Positions 1 to 12,929 of a stretch of 64,000 nucleotides of DNA are shown here, piece after piece. Made by a program: the position numbers and the translations under genes. A model generated the notes under the pieces. The model had not been told where the DNA came from. It searched no databases and saw nothing but the letters and a program-made list of their open reading frames with translations. The first letter of the stretch is position 1, and every line of letters begins with the position of its first letter. The DNA comes from Monodelphis domestica (Eukaryota > Chordata > Mammalia > Didelphimorphia > Didelphidae): the NCBI RefSeq assembly GCF_027887165.1, contig NC_077229.1, positions 203,260,822 to 203,324,821 of the forward strand, in the 5' to 3' direction.

Positions 1-395
1 CAATCAAATGATCTAGTCCAGTTATATTATTGTCAGTTTGAGATGGTCTCACGCATGCTGACACATCTTCAGTGGATGGTTATGTAAAAAAAGATTTTGT
101 AAAAAACTTTGTTAAACTAACATTAGCATATTCATATGATTTAATTTTATTCTCTTCACCAAATATTTCTCTTTGCTCCTTAAAAATATGTTAAATAAAA
201 TAAACCAAATAAATATTGTCATTTCTTTTCAGGACACTAATATATCAAATTTATGAGGTTGTATAGAATTGTTTTTATACTTTCTCAACTCTTCAATGAT
301 TAATAAATATATACCCTTTCCCCCTGCTCAGCCATTCTTTTATTAGAAAATATAGTAATGACTATTATCCAGAATATGGTTGAGAATAATACTTT
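1..395. other. Unassigned A/T-rich sequence
   Basis: I see no coding frame, splice-flanked exon or recognisable repeat. It is A/T-rich and leads into the 5' end of the old L1. Confidence 0.4.
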
Positions 396-2039
396 AAGGG
401 TGACAGAGCCAATATGGCAAAGTAAAGTCAGGAACCCACCTGAACTTTCTCAAATTCCCGTCCATACAACTTTTAAATAAAACCTCAAATCAAATTCTGT
501 AGCAAAAGAACCAATAAAATATTGAGTTGAATCGATTTTCTAGTCCAAGACATTTTAGCAGATTGGCAGGAAAAGTCTGCCTATCTCACCAAGGAGATGG
601 TCAGGCCTGAAGCATATGGCAGAAGAGACAAGTTTAAGCCATCTCCCAGCAAAGCCAATAGCAAGGTTTGGAGTTTACTAAAGTAACTGCAATAACAGTT
701 TCAGGAGCGTTTGGTCCACAGACTCTAATGGAGTTGGGCAACTAGGAAGAAGGTGGTTAGAGGGGACTCTTTGCTGGCACTAGATATAGGATCCTATCAC
801 AATGTTTATACATAGTTCCAGGTCATAGTCACAGAAGGAAGAGGAGTACTAATGCATTAGCAATAGGGGATATGTGACCAGGAAACAAAGTCAGTCTAGA
901 TAGAGAAGAGTGTTTGTGGGTGCTCTAAAGGAAGCAAGATCCAAGGTAGAAGGGAAAATTATAATTTGTGGCTGTACAGGAGGAGTACAAGTCAATTATC
1001 CAGAGATAAAATGAGCAATAGTACTTGATGCCCAAGGAAAAGTTATGGGGTGGAAAAAGTGACTGTGTTAGCTCATAGAGGACAGCACAGGAGAACAGCA
1101 ACCACAACCCTCCTTAGGTCATACTACCTTGAAAGAACCAAAAATTTCAGATGCCCAAGTCTGGTTCTGAAAGCAATAGCCCTTCCCCTTCTAAAAACAA
1201 AAACAAAAACAACACACAAACAAACATGAAATTGGGAAAAGAGACCCATCCACTACTGGCACAGAGAACAACTTTAGCACAAAGTAAAAAATTAAAGAAA
1301 TAGATTGGAAAATGAGTTTTAAAAAGGATCTGATCATATAAATTAATTGTAGTGACAGGGAAAATGAAGATACAGATTGAGAAGGTAATGAAATTAAAGC
1401 AATTACATGCAACGTCTCAAAGAAAAAATGTGAATTGTACACAATCCTATAAAGAATGTTTAGAAGGGCTCAAAAGTATTTTAAAAATCAAATATGAGAG
1501 TGTCAAGTGACTGACAAACACCTGGGAGTCCTAAAGGGATAAGGAAAATGAGACATGGGGAGAAGGATGGCACATATTAGGAGGGCTAATGAAACTGGTA
1601 GCAACCAGAAGCAATGCTTACTGATCACAGCTAGTATTTTATAGAGAAAGTGGTATAGACTAAAGGATTAGGGAAGCTTTTTACATGGAAAATGGTCAGT
1701 GATGATTCATAGTCTTAGTACAATGACTTAGTTTACCTCATTGAAACTTAGAGTTTTCTATAGGATAATAATTCAATATGTCAATGTATAACCATCTAAC
1801 AATAGATATTAGAATTCTTGCACCAGTAATTTCTTGGCAGGACATACAGTATTTGTGAAAGGGTTGTATTAAGTTCTCATGTCAAGGGGGGAAGCTATAT
1901 GTCTTGCTCTAACTAGCTGATAGCTATGATTTTACTGGGGCCTATCCTCACTACTGGGGGCTACAGAGAGCTAAAAGAAAATGTGGGAAAGAAATAAGGA
2001 TGACACAAGAAAATTATGAAAAGAAGTCATTAGCTAATT

Positions 2040-2900
2040 GAAAGAAGCATAAGAAAACTGAAAAAAATCAAACCATAAAGAACAGATAAAGTGATAAAAG
2101 ATGCATTAAAATCCACTGAAAAGAGCTCCTTAGAAAGAAGAATTGACTAAATGGGGAAAAGATGCACAGAAAGTCACTGAAGGAAATAACTTACTAAAAA
2201 TTAGAATCAAACAAGTGAAGCTAATGATTGCATCAGAAATCAAGAAACAATAATAAAAAATCAATATAATGAATAAATAGAAGAAAATATGAAATAACAC
2301 ATTGCAAAAACATTTGACATTGAAATAAATTGAGGAGAAATGATTAAAGAATTATTAAACTACCAGAAAGTCAAGATAAAAAAGGAGCCTAGTCATCATA
2401 TTTCAAGAAATTAAAAAGGAAAACTATCCCAGCATCCTAAAACCAGAAGATAAAATAGAAATTCTAAGAAACTACCAATCACCAACTAACAATTATCCAA
2501 AAATCAAAACTCCCATGAGTATAATAACATTCCAGAGTTTCCAGGGTAAATGGAAAATTTGCAAGCAGACAGAAAAAAATAATTCAACATTATAGAGTCA
2601 AAGTCAGGATAACACAGGCACTAAGGGCTTCTACATCAAGCCATTAGAAGGCTTGGTAGATAATATTCCAGAACACAAAGGAGCTAGAATTACACTAAGG
2701 AATAACCTCCCCAGAAAAATTAAATGTAATTCTTCAGGTGGAAAGTGGATATTAATGAAACACATTTTGATTATTTCTGATAAAAAGACAAGAATGGAAT
2801 AGAACATCTGACATCCAACTATAAGACTCAAGAGAAGTATAAAAAGGTAAGCATGAAAGAGAAATCAAAATTATTCACTAAGGTAAACTGTTTACATTCA
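2040..2900 (+). pseudogene. L1 ORF1 relic (copy A)
   Basis: The intact protein would be the L1 RNA-binding chaperone. The sequence shows a lysine/glutamate-rich coiled-coil stretch at about 2100-2300. After it comes a segment matching the RRM-like part of ORF1 in the two younger copies here ('gaattattaaactaccaga' for 'IIGLP', then 'gaaaactatcccagcatcct' for 'ENCPNIL'). Stops interrupt all frames. The assignment rests on comparison with ORF1 at 29400-30430 and 38489-39450. Confidence 0.55.
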
Positions 2901-3264
2901 TATATGGAAAAATGATACATAGACAAATATAGAATTGCCTGTGATGGGATGACTTCCAAAAAGTAAAATTAAAAGATTAGCAAAAAGGATGAACTGGGAT
3001 AAGAGGGAAGGGAGAGGTAGATTGAGGGAAATTATTTCAAACAAAAGAAGTGGGAAAGGAAGAGATTTTACAATGGAGAGGAAGTTGGGAACTGTGAGTA
3101 ACTCTTGAAGTTTACTTTCATTACAATTGGCTCAAAGAAGGAATAACATTTGCACTCGGTTATGAAACTAGGAGGGGAAGAGCTGATAGAAGGCAGAGTA
3201 TAGTAAGGGAGGTAGTCATTGGAAACACAACAGACTTTGGAGTAGGGAAAGGTTGAAAAGAGTA

Positions 3265-5105
3265 AGAAAAAAAGATAAACTGAATATTGATGCAAAATAT
3301 TTAAATAAAATATTTGCAAAGAGATTACCGTAATGTATCACAAAGATCATAAATAATAACTAGGTGGGATTTATATCAGGAATGCAGGACTGGTTCAATA
3401 TTTAGAAAACTGTCAGCATAATTAACAATATTAATAACAAAAACAACAATTATGATTATCTCAATAAAGAAGCTTTTGACAAAAATTAAGTCATTGTTAT
3501 TAAAAATAATAGAAAACACAGGAATGATGGAAATTTCCTGTAAATTATAAGTATAATCTATCTAAAACTGAGTGAGCATTTATAATGGGAATAAATTAGA
3601 AGTCCTTTTAATATGAGAAGTAAAGTAGGAATACCTATTATCACCAATGCTATTTAATATAGCCCACATCAATATGTACTAGAAATGGTAGCAAAAACCA
3701 TAAGAGAAGAAACATTTTAAAAATTAGAATAGACAATGAGGAAAAAACCCATCATGATCTCTTTGAAGACAATATTCTGGTATACTTAGAGAATCATAGA
3801 GAATGAACTAAAAAACTAGTTGAAATAATTAATCACTTCAGGAAAGCTATAGGAAATAAAATAAATTCATATAAATTATCAGTGTTTCTAGAAATTACTA
3901 ACAAAATACAACAGGAAAGATTAGAAAGAGAAATTCCATTTAAAAATAACTGTAGACAATATAAAATACTTTGAAGTCTAACTGCCAGGTCAAATACAAG
4001 ATCTAAATGAATATAATTATAAAACACTTTTCACACACATAAAGCTGGAGCTCAACAATTGTAAAAACAAATTGTTTATGGTAGTCCAAGCAAATATAAT
4101 AAAAAATTATAATCTACCTAAATTAATTTACTTATTCAGTGCCATACCAATCAAACTACCAAAAAATTTTTGATAGAGCTAGAAAAAATAGTAATAAAAG
4201 TTATGTGGAAGAACAAAGGTCAAAAAATATCACCAGAATCAATGAGAAAAATAAATATGAAGGAAGGTGGCTTAAAAGTCTGACACTATATAAAGCTTTG
4301 CTATATGGTAATGATTAATATAATCTGCATTGGCTAAGAAATATAGTGGTCGATTAGTGAAATAGATTATGTACATGATATGTAATAGTAAATGATCACA
4401 GAAATCTAGAATTTGGTAAATGGAAAGATCTGAGCTTCGAGTACTAAAGCTCACTATTTGACAAAAATTACTGGGAATTCTAGAAAACAGTTTGTAAGAA
4501 AGTGGTTATAGACAAATGTCATGATGTACATAACAATAAGGTCAAAAAGGGTATTTGATTTAGACATAGAGGGTATTAAGATAAACAAGGTAGGGGAGCA
4601 TAGATATTTTACCTGTCAGATCTATTGAAAAGGGAAGGCTTTATTAGAAAATAAGAGATAACATTATGAGAAATAAAAATCAATATTTTGATTACATTAA
4701 ATTAAAAAAGGGGTTGCACAAATAAATTCAATACATCCAAGATTAAAAAGAAGGTAGAAAACTAGGATGAAATTTTATAGCAAATTTCACTAAGACTTCA
4801 ATTTTCAAATATATAGAGAAATGGATCGAATCTAAAAGAATGTGAATCATTCCCTTATTGAATGAATGATCAAAAGATGTGAACAGGCAGTTTTCAGTAA
4901 AATATTCAAAGCAAGCTATAATCACATTTTAAAAATTCCAAATCACTATTGATTAGAAAAATGCAAATAAAAGCAACTGATATACTGCCTCACCCCTATC
5001 AGATTGTCTAATATGACAGAAATAGAAAGTTATAAATATTGGAGAATATGTGGAAAAATTGGGACACTAATGCCCTATTGATGCAGTTGGTACCTTACTC
5101 CTATT
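3265..5105 (+). pseudogene. L1 ORF2 reverse-transcriptase relic (copy A)
   Basis: Broken frames encode recognisable L1 RT blocks: 'VGFISGMQDWFNI' near 3364-3402, an 'IISIKKLLTKI'-like decayed version of the '[12 protein letters not shown]' block near 3450-3490, and 'LFEDNILVYL' near 3757-3790, where an active element has FADD. Further 3' are 'YTFHTHKAGA'-like and '[17 protein letters not shown]'-like blocks. The catalytic aspartate pair is altered, so the copy could not reverse-transcribe. The frame begins at the RT domain, joined directly to the inter-ORF spacer. Confidence 0.7.
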
Positions 5106-5928
5106 TCATGAACAATTCTAATAAGCATTGTGGCTCAGTTTTAAGTCCACAAACAGATAGGAAATCCATTTTACATATAAGAAAGGATAGCTATAGTCAT
5201 TTAATTTGACAAAGACATTAAGGTACCACTCAGAACAAGCAAAGTTAGAAAAACCAGGAAAAACAGACTTAAAACCTAAAAGAGCAGAGCAATTTGAGAC
5301 CATGATTGTAAGTTCAAATTGCCTTAAATAATTTTAGGAGGTCCTGAGGTCCTCCATTGTAGTTCAATATCTTAATATCATACAATCATTTGTATTCCTA
5401 ATTATATTTCTGAGGCATGAAAAAAATCTAAACTATGTTTGATGGAATAAAGAACAGACTATGTTTTAGAAACATTTTCATCAAAAACTAATAAAATTAA
5501 ATTTTAAAAAATGTTTTGACCCCTGAAAGGATAAAGGATGCATCATTTAGTTACTCATTCTCCAGTGTTGTATGGTTGGGATTTTAATATATTCCAAAAA
5601 AATCCCCAAGACATGGGGTGCTACTCTTTTTTCTATCATTTTAATACCTTTCTATTCATTCTTATCTTCACTGAACCTACATTTAGCCCACAACCTTAGA
5701 ACTCTTGTCCCAATTCCCTCTTACTACCATAATGTCTTTTTTCTGTATTATTTTCTCTCTAACAATAGAAAGCAGCCTATACATAATTCCATATATTTAC
5801 CTCATTATACCTAGTCTCCAAGATCTTTCTATTCTTTAGTCCCTTCACAATTATTCTATATAAAGAAGTAACAAGTATCAATATTCCCAAGTGCCTCTTG
5901 GAATATGACACTAACATACTCAGAATAC
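5106..5928. other. Unassigned sequence
   Basis: I see no convincing repeat or exon. The two short open frames (5118-5303 minus, 5572-5814 plus) have no recognisable domain and no splice signals. Confidence 0.35.
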
Positions 5929-6120
5929 TGTATGGCTCCCAATTTACTCGTAATTAAATAAAAATTCTGGATATTGGTGTTTTAGGACTTCCACTTCCAC
6001 TTTAACTTCATCTTCATCTCTTCATCTCATCCCAATATCCCAATCTGTATGAGGCTTACCAAAGGAAGACAAATTTTCTTGTTTCCCAATTTTTTCTCTC
6101 TTTCCTGTGCTGCTGCTACT
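5929..6120 (+). mobile_element. L2 fragment (probable)
   Basis: 'tatggctcccaatttactcg ... aattctggatattggtgtttt' has the shape of the L2 block 'tggctcccyattgccty...aaactcctyrgyctggcattta'. It is heavily diverged and breaks down towards the CTG repeat. Confidence 0.4.
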
Positions 6121-6135
6121 GCTGCTGCTACTACC
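6109..6135. repeat. Short CTG/CTA triplet repeat
   Basis: A run of 'tgctgctgctactgctgctg' type, about 9 units with interruptions. It is short and lies in no open frame of note. Confidence 0.8.
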
Positions 6136-6437
6136 AATATAATATTTTGAAATTAACCAAATGTTTTACATATATTTTCTCACTTGATTTCATCCTCAAA
6201 ACAACAATGTAAAGTAGCCACAATATAATTCCATTGTCTATAATGCCTTCCTTACTCCTTTGGTTTATTTTAGCATCTACCATAAGGCCCTTCTCCATTA
6301 ATTCACCCTTCCTGGCTCTAGTGACTTTAGCTACCTAAAAACAAAAACAAAAAACCTGCACAGTTTTAATCCTTCATGAATTTCCAATTATGTTTACCTT
6401 TAGCTCGAAAAAAGTTTAATTAATTGTAATGTTTTTT

Positions 6438-6530
6438 TCTACATTCAATTGAAGAAATATTTATTAATTGCCTACTATGTGCAAATAACTATTTGGGGCA
6501 GTAAACTATAGAAAATTTACTAAAATTCTA
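6438..6530 (-). mobile_element. L2 3' end, antisense
   Basis: 'aatatttattaattgcctac' followed by 'tatgtgcaaataact' is the reverse complement of the L2 terminus ('ctggcacatagtaggtgcttaataaatg'). It is truncated after about 90 bp. Confidence 0.5.
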
Positions 6531-6904
6531 TCCCTAATATTAAGAAAGAAAATTGTAGAATGGGGATGGGGAGAGAAATGAGGTACATATTAAAATAAAG
6601 AATACCAGGCCATGTTTTTAGTACATATTTGCCAACATTCTAACTTTTTTATCAAAATATTAAGAAATTTGAAATTATTTCCTCTAAATTACTTTAGAAA
6701 CAAGAAACAGAAAACAAATGTTAAAAGTATGTTATTATCCAGGTCATAATTTTTAACTATATGATAATAGGTACAACATGAAAGGAAACAACTCTAAATA
6801 TTTACTCAAACTTCATTAACTCATCATTTATCTTTTGATTTGTATCTGTTCCAGATGCCAAAGTGTCCTAACCAGAGGTGACTCTCATTATTGAATGATA
6901 AAAT

Positions 6905-7030
6905 GATTTTGAATGATAGAATGTAAACTTTTTGAGAGCAGGTAGTATCACTTGTGTTTTTGTATCCATAGTGCCCAAGACAGCCCTAGGGTGTAGTGGA
7001 ACTTTAATAAGTTCTTGACTGACAGATTAA
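6905..7030 (+). mobile_element. L2 3' end
   Basis: It matches the canonical L2 tail in order: 'gaatgtaaactttttgagagcagg', 'gtttttgtatccatagtgcc' and 'actttaataagttcttgac'. Only the last 120 bp or so are present. Confidence 0.65.
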
Positions 7031-8689
7031 ATTGAAACTGTTATTGCAGCTAACTCCTACCCACAGCTCCCTCATTCTGTTTCTTCAGTCTTCTGAAAAG
7101 ACTGCCTGGAATCTTAATTGCTTCCTTTTCTCCAAAACTATTCATATAGGTAAGAGTCACAGCCAATAATCATCCAAAAGAAATTAGAGAAGAGGAGCTC
7201 AATGGCCCTGTGAATGTCATAACCTGACTTCTACATCTCCTTTTTTTCCAATAGACAAATATTTAATTCCCAAGTCAAACAATGCCAACTTTCAAGAATT
7301 TCAAAAATTCAAGTGGTTGTTCTATGGAAATCAACCCCTATTTTATTACTTGTTATGGAAAATATAATATTTATTATGTAATATTCTTTTCTAGTTTACA
7401 AATTTTCTACTGTTTTGAACCAGTAGGTTGTACTATATTGAAGAAAAGAGTGAAGTATTTATAAATAATGATAACATGCTTATAACTAAAATGTGTCAGC
7501 TGGTATCACGTAGAAAAACAAATGGAACAGTCATAATTTTAATAATGCATGAGATGCAAGAGCAAAACACTTGTCAAAATTGTATAATGTCATAGTAAAT
7601 ATATATAGATATGTAAAATTGTGTGTTTTCTTTGTGCTATGCTAATCTTTATAGCTTGGCATATTTTAATGGTTTTCCAAATGACCTTGTGAAATTAATC
7701 ATGGAACTGACACTATTTGAAGAAATAGGAAGAATGCTTGCTATAATTACTTTTGTATGAAAACAACAGAAAATAATAAAATGAAGAAAATAATCCTTAA
7801 AAATTCAAACAATGATCGGAACCAACCAAAATGATCATCGTTCTGCCTATAATAGTTTCTATTTCTAAAAGTCTACTTGGTCCTTATTTTCTTTTCCAGT
7901 GAATTTTATACTTAATATCTAGATTATTTCTCTTAATAAATTCCTGAGTAAAAGACACTCTAATTTTAAGAGGTATAGGAGTAAAAAACTACTCAAATTA
8001 AAATCAATAAAATATATAAAATTGCTATTAAAAATAGAGAAACCATGAAAATGCCAGAATTAAACAAGATAAAAAAATCTAAAAAGAAATTAAATTTAGT
8101 GGTAATACAATCTCCTTTCTTTTCTTTGAGAAAATTGGTGCTAGAATGAGGTCCCCCCCCCCTAATTTAAATGTTAAGCTGCCAGATGTGTGTCTCATGC
8201 TTGAAGAGTTGAAGCTTTGCATTATTTAGCATATTAAGATTCACAGAATTTAAAAAAGGGTTCCTTTATTGCCTCAAGGTTCTAATTAAGTAAACCTTAG
8301 CCTGGTACATTTAAAACTTGCAATACAAGAGATTTTGTTCATTTTTTTCTACAGTCAAGCCACATCAATATAATAAATATGGAAAATCCTTAAGATGATA
8401 TAATTTTTCTCTTGCTTCAGGAATTAAACCTATCTTTTATTTTAAGAACTTTTTAATAGGGGCCAGCAATCTAGAAGACAACTAAAGCTTCAAGATTCAT
8501 TTTAAGCCTCATAAGTTGCTTTCCTCCATTACAATAGATAAAATGTGTCTCATAAAACTAGTTCTCTATTACAAATCTTTATCTTTCTTTTGATATCTCC
8601 CACCTTACCCATTCTCCCACCTTCTCCTCCAACCCCCACCACGAAAGAAGACATTTCTGAGGAGAAATAATGATCACAGCTTTTTGGAT
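7031..8689. other. Unassigned sequence
   Basis: There is no clear repeat or gene. It contains a C10 run at 8153-8162 and generally A/T-rich sequence. The open frame 7282-7464 has no recognisable feature. Confidence 0.35.
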
Positions 8690-9240
8690 CTGCATTCTAC
8701 TTGTTATATCTGATCACACTGCACTAATTAGTTGCCCTTTCAGCACTTTTCTGAAATAGTTTCAGCTGCTACACTGAAAACCATAATCAGATGGAATTTC
8801 TGTTGGCACACAGCATTCATAAATCATACCCTTAAATACAGTTATTTTTGCCATTTTAGAAAATGTCAAAGGTGTCAACTCTGTCCAAATATACCGCTTA
8901 ACAGTGACTATTTTAGCAAATTGACTTGAAATACATACAGCTAACTGACAGTTAGAGGCACATAATCTAGTTCACCGCATAAATGAACAGTTTAAAGGCC
9001 AAAACAAGCAGCAAACTAGGAATTATCAATGACGTCTTTTAAATATGCTAAAGCTACAACTGTAGATCAGAATCTTGGTGTTAATGTATTTATCTACATG
9101 TCAAAAGCGGATGTGCAGACTCTTAAAAGTGTGATTCCCTCCCCACTCCATCCAGTGTCTGGTTTAGACAACAAAAATATTTTAACCACACACAAAGCTG
9201 TGACCAAATGCCTAATTGAGAACCTTAACTGAGTGTACAC
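8690..9240. other. Complex unique stretch, candidate conserved non-coding element
   Basis: About 550 bp has balanced composition, no repeat signature and no low-complexity sequence, unlike its flanks. It holds homeodomain-type TAAT cores ('cactaattagttgc' near 8722) and a TGACGTC CRE-like site near 9030. The frame 9029-9232 (67 codons) has no domain I recognise. Function is an inference; only a cross-species alignment would show conservation. Confidence 0.25.
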
Positions 9241-9659
9241 TAAAAGGAATGGTATTCATTTGTATCAGTTCACATAATGAATTGATAAGACTCTTTGCTG
9301 CTGGCATGGTTTGGACTTGCTAATAGTAAATCTCCGATGCTATAAAAAATTAGAGTACATTTATCACAGTATCAAGAAACTGAATGAGGGCAGTCATTTC
9401 TTGTACTTCAAACATCAAAGATCTCTCACTTATCCCGGATCCAAGTCACAATCTGTATCTTTTCTTCACAAAGAATAAATAGACAAATTAGGCTTCTTCC
9501 CTATTTCTGCCCCCAACAGGCTATTAAAGGGAAGGTGTTCTTAACCTCAGGCTTATTCCACTCAACTACTACTATTATAAATTGAAAGTGTTCCAGGATA
9601 AGGTAAATTAGCACTGATAGCTCACCTTTCTGCCTCTTATCACTGTTAGGGAGGTGATT

Positions 9660-9870
9660 ACTTAATCTGATAAATGTTATACATGTATAGAAGTATATGC
9701 ATATATGTAATATTCATATACATATAAATGCAAATATGAGGTGTTATGTGTATATCTTATCTCATAAATCATGTGTTATATTTAATACATATATAATATA
9801 TGAATATATTATTGTGTATATTATATATGTTTGTTATCCTACACACATACATGTGTGCAAAAGCAAAATA
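9660..9870. repeat. A/T-rich alternating purine-pyrimidine region
   Basis: Imperfect ATAT/TATG/ACATAC sequence including '...acatatataatatatgaat...' and '...tacacacatacatgtgtgc...'. Low complexity explains the 76-codon open frame here. Confidence 0.6.
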
Positions 9871-10094
9871 TATAGAATTCTTACAATATCAACTTTAATT
9901 CAGACTAATCAGTCAAATTGTTTGTAGGATATTTGTCGATGGCTGCAGATGAAAGTGATTGTAATAAGACCAAATCTGTTTTGGTCCTGGAACCAAGTAC
10001 AAAGACAGAAACTTAAAAGATTTTGAGAACTAAAATGTTTCTCTTTTTTAAACTCAATTAATTTGTTATATTAAAATTCCCAGGTATCTCCAGG

Positions 10095-10134
<40 letters not shown>

Positions 10135-10137
10135 TAT
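10095..10137. repeat. (TA)n microsatellite
   Basis: About 20 TA units with a single TG interruption in the middle. Confidence 0.95.
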
Positions 10138-10159
10138 TTCTTCCTTATTTATGTTTATC

Positions 10160-10980
10160 AGTTAAGATTCACCTCAAAACCAGTAAATTGTCAAGGATGA
10201 CAAAAGATGCAATGGTCAATGTTGGAAAGGTTGTGTAAAGATAAGCACACAAAAACGGGGTTTGCCAAGTCATGAACTGGTCCAAACATTCTGAAAAGCA
10301 ATTTGAAACTGTGTTAACAAAGTGACTAAAATGTCCATACCTCTGACCCAGAGGTGCAGCTGTTGACATATAGCCTAAGTAAATCAAAGACAGAAAAAGA
10401 GGTCTAATAGACACATCAAAATTTATAGCAGTTTATGAAAAGCAGAAAAAAGTAGGGCTCAGAGAACATTATATATAGCTATAAAATTAATCTTTGAAGA
10501 ATAACTTGTAAATGTCTACCTTTAGAGAAAGAACCAAAATAGAAACATGAAAGACAGTTTATATATACATACATACATATGTATGTATGTTTGTGAAGTG
10601 ATGGCTTTGGTATGGAGAGAAGGAAGATACCTGGAAATTCTGATGTAGCCAAAATAAAATTAATTTTAAAAATGATATAGCCGCACTTCTTTGTAGTAAT
10701 GAAAATCTGAAAACAAAGTAGGTGACCATTAACTGGCAAATGGCTAAAATAAAGAAATCCACTATGTGCATGTAATGGAACATTTCTGTGTCATAAGTAA
10801 TAATGCATATTTTGAAGGGGGAAAAAGTGAGGGAGACATGAATTTTACACGGTAATGTAAATTACAGATAGAGAAAAATTATGCATATGGGTATAAACAT
10901 GGAAATGAAAAGAAAATGTTGACACTAAAATCTAAACTGAATGCTTTGTAATTATAATGACCAAGTCTTTAGGCTTAAGA
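10160..10980 (+). mobile_element. Relic of an L1 3' region
   Basis: Blocks match the C-terminal ORF2 and 3' end of the L1 copies further along: 'gaactggtccaaacattctg' then 'aaagcaatttgaaactgtg' near 10276, 'acctctgacccagaggtgcagctg' near 10340, and 'ccattaactggcaaatggct' near 10726. The middle (about 10450-10710) does not match and may be a separate insertion. No intact frame remains. Confidence 0.5.
10567..10590. repeat. Perfect 24-bp palindrome of TACA/TATG tetramers
   Basis: Twelve bases of (ACAT)n are followed by their exact reverse complement (ATGT)n. It is a simple-sequence product within the L1 relic. Confidence 0.9.
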
Positions 10981-11204
10981 GAGAAGAGAATGCACCTCTG
11001 GCTTTTCTTTGCAGAGGTGGGGAACTGTGGATGTGAAACATTGCATATATTGTCAGCATTGATATGTTGGTTAGTCTTGTATTGCTACATCCTTTGTTAT
11101 AAGGCATAATTCTACACATGATGGAAAGGGATGGGTTATATTGGGAAATTAAGTGATAAAAAAAACCCAAACTATATAAATTTTTAAAATAAACATGCCT
11201 TATC

Positions 11205-11400
11205 TCAATGTCAATAAAAAAATTTTTTTTAAGTACCTACATTATACCAAGCTCTTTCTTTTGCTGTCAAGGACCTTAACATATAATGAGGAAAGACATT
11301 ACACAAAAAGAGGTTGAAAAGCAAGGAGGGCACCAGAGAGTACCCATAGTGTCCAAGAAGTTAAAGTCAAGAACAGCTGAAGGGAAATTAAATTAGCTGG
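11205..11400 (-). mobile_element. L2 3' end, antisense
   Basis: 'taagtacctacattatacca' followed by 'agctctttcttttgctgtcaagg' is the reverse complement of L2 'ccttgagggcag...tggcacatagtaggtgctta'. Similarity fades after about 11330. Confidence 0.5.
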
Positions 11401-11929
11401 AAAAACCATAGTCCTCTATAAAGAGAGGCTTACAGAAGATTTGATTTTCCTATCCTCTAGTTCTCCAACCAAAGGGGAGAGGCAACTAAAGGTGCTGAAG
11501 AAGGGTAGAGGAACAAGGTAGAATCAATCTCCAGGAGGATTATGGTTCAGATGATGAGCCTTTTCTGCAGAAGGTATAATGTACAAGGTGGGATTGAAAA
11601 CAATCAGAGCAGCTAAAGGGAAATTAATGATTATCTAATCAAATTATTTTACAATATAACTTATATCTTGAGTTTTTCCTTACCCAAGATTCACCTTTAC
11701 ATAACATTCTTTTTTGTGCCACATTCAAGAAGGAAATGAGATTCTTTGTTTCCTAGCTAATAGAGGAACCTTAAGAATATGAGAAACCTGTATCTTAAAC
11801 ATAATGTAAAACATTTTTTACTCGTTTATCATTTAATTTGCATTCCTTGTCAAATTTCTAAAGACACAAAATGAATCAATTAGCCTACCTATTATTTAAG
11901 TAAGTCCTTATTGCTAGGCTGCCTTTAAA

Positions 11930-12405
11930 AAATATATTTATTTTTTTTTCCAATACCTTTATGCCTCTCTACCTCACTCCTCCCAGAGAACCATTCCTTA
12001 TAACAATGAATTTCTTTAAAATAAAAATAAAGGAAGAATCTAAGAATCTAAGAAACTAATCAACACATTTAAACACACACATGTTTTGTTATAGGCAATA
12101 TTCCATTCTCATGGACCTCTGTAAAGAAAAAGCTGTAGGCATCTTTTAATATGCCTTTTTAGGAGTCATGCTGTTCTTTATCATTTTATAACACTCATTT
12201 TCAATTGTTTTGTAACAATTGTTCTTTCAATTTAAGTTGTTATAATCATTATGTATATTGCTTTCCTCACTCTGACTACTTGATTCTGCATCAATTCATT
12301 TAAATCTTTCCATGCTTCTCTGTGTTCATCATGCTCTTCAGATATTCCCTTAAAATATTCTTTGCATGTATATACCACAATTTGTTCACTATGCATTAAT
12401 GAACA
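11930..12405 (-). mobile_element. L1 3' region, antisense
   Basis: The stretch ending 'catgcttctctgtgttcatc ... ataccacaatttgttcac' is the reverse complement of the L1 ORF2 3' block seen here at 55560-55700 ('aaattgtggtatatgttggtg ... gaattccatgtgaactgg'). It stops exactly where the LTR at 12406 begins, so the LTR probably inserted into it or the rest was deleted. Confidence 0.65.
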
Positions 12406-12929
12406 TGTAGCAGCCCACTCCTAACTAGGGGCAAGGGGAACAGTCAGTCTTGGGCATGCTCAGTAGTGCTCATGGCTGGGAAGGCCTCTGACCCTTGACC
12501 CCAGCTTCTCCCAGGTTAGGCGGGAAAACAGGTTTCTTTGTTCTCACCTGGTTAAGAGAAACCACACCTATGCCTTGTCATTAACCAATGAGAATCATCC
12601 CTATGTACTGTGTATATTTGCATATCAAAAACTATATCTAGCCCAGCAGGCTCCGCCTTCTCTCTCTCTGCCCTCTGCTCTCTGCTCTCTGCTCCCTCTG
12701 CTCTTCCTTCTCTTTCAGGCTACCTGATGGCTGTCCTTGCAGGAGCTTGGCCTCTGGCCAAGCTCCATCTTTAATCTTTCTCTATTCACCTCTCTGACCT
12801 GCGTGGTATGGATCTCAGGACTGGAAAAGCCTACAGAATTGGTCCTTTGATCAGAGCTTAGCTGTGGCTCATCGATAATTAATAAAGACTCATCCTGAAC
12901 ACCTCATATCTCTATTAGGACTCCGTCAC
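12406..12929 (+). mobile_element. Endogenous retroviral LTR
   Basis: It starts TGTAGCAGCCC. It contains a CCAAT-type box ('aaccaatgag' near 12585), a TATA-like 'aactatatcta' near 12630, a CT-rich stretch after the likely start site, a polyadenylation signal 'aataaag' near 12880, and a CA near 12928. Some 12 bp on, TGGTATCAAAAC resembles the start of a tRNA primer-binding site. The LTR layout is clear; the family and exact 3' boundary are not. Confidence 0.6.

Larger units (their letters stand above)
396..5105 (+). mobile_element. Old, degenerate L1 retrotransposon (copy A)
   Basis: The left part resembles a decayed L1 5' end: 'gacagagccaatatggcaaag' near 402 stands where the other copies have 'gtcaagatggc'. 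About 2040-2900 matches an ORF1 relic, with a lysine/glutamate-rich coiled-coil region and then sequence akin to 'ENCPNILEQE'. A purine-rich spacer at 3060-3260 ('gaaattggctcaaagagg'-like) is followed directly by the ORF2 reverse-transcriptase region. The endonuclease part of ORF2 is missing. Similarity stops near 5105, in the C-terminal part of ORF2, so the 3' end is also lost. There are many stops and frameshifts, so the copy is inactive. The 5' boundary and the 500-2000 segment are uncertain and could contain other insertions. Confidence 0.7.
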
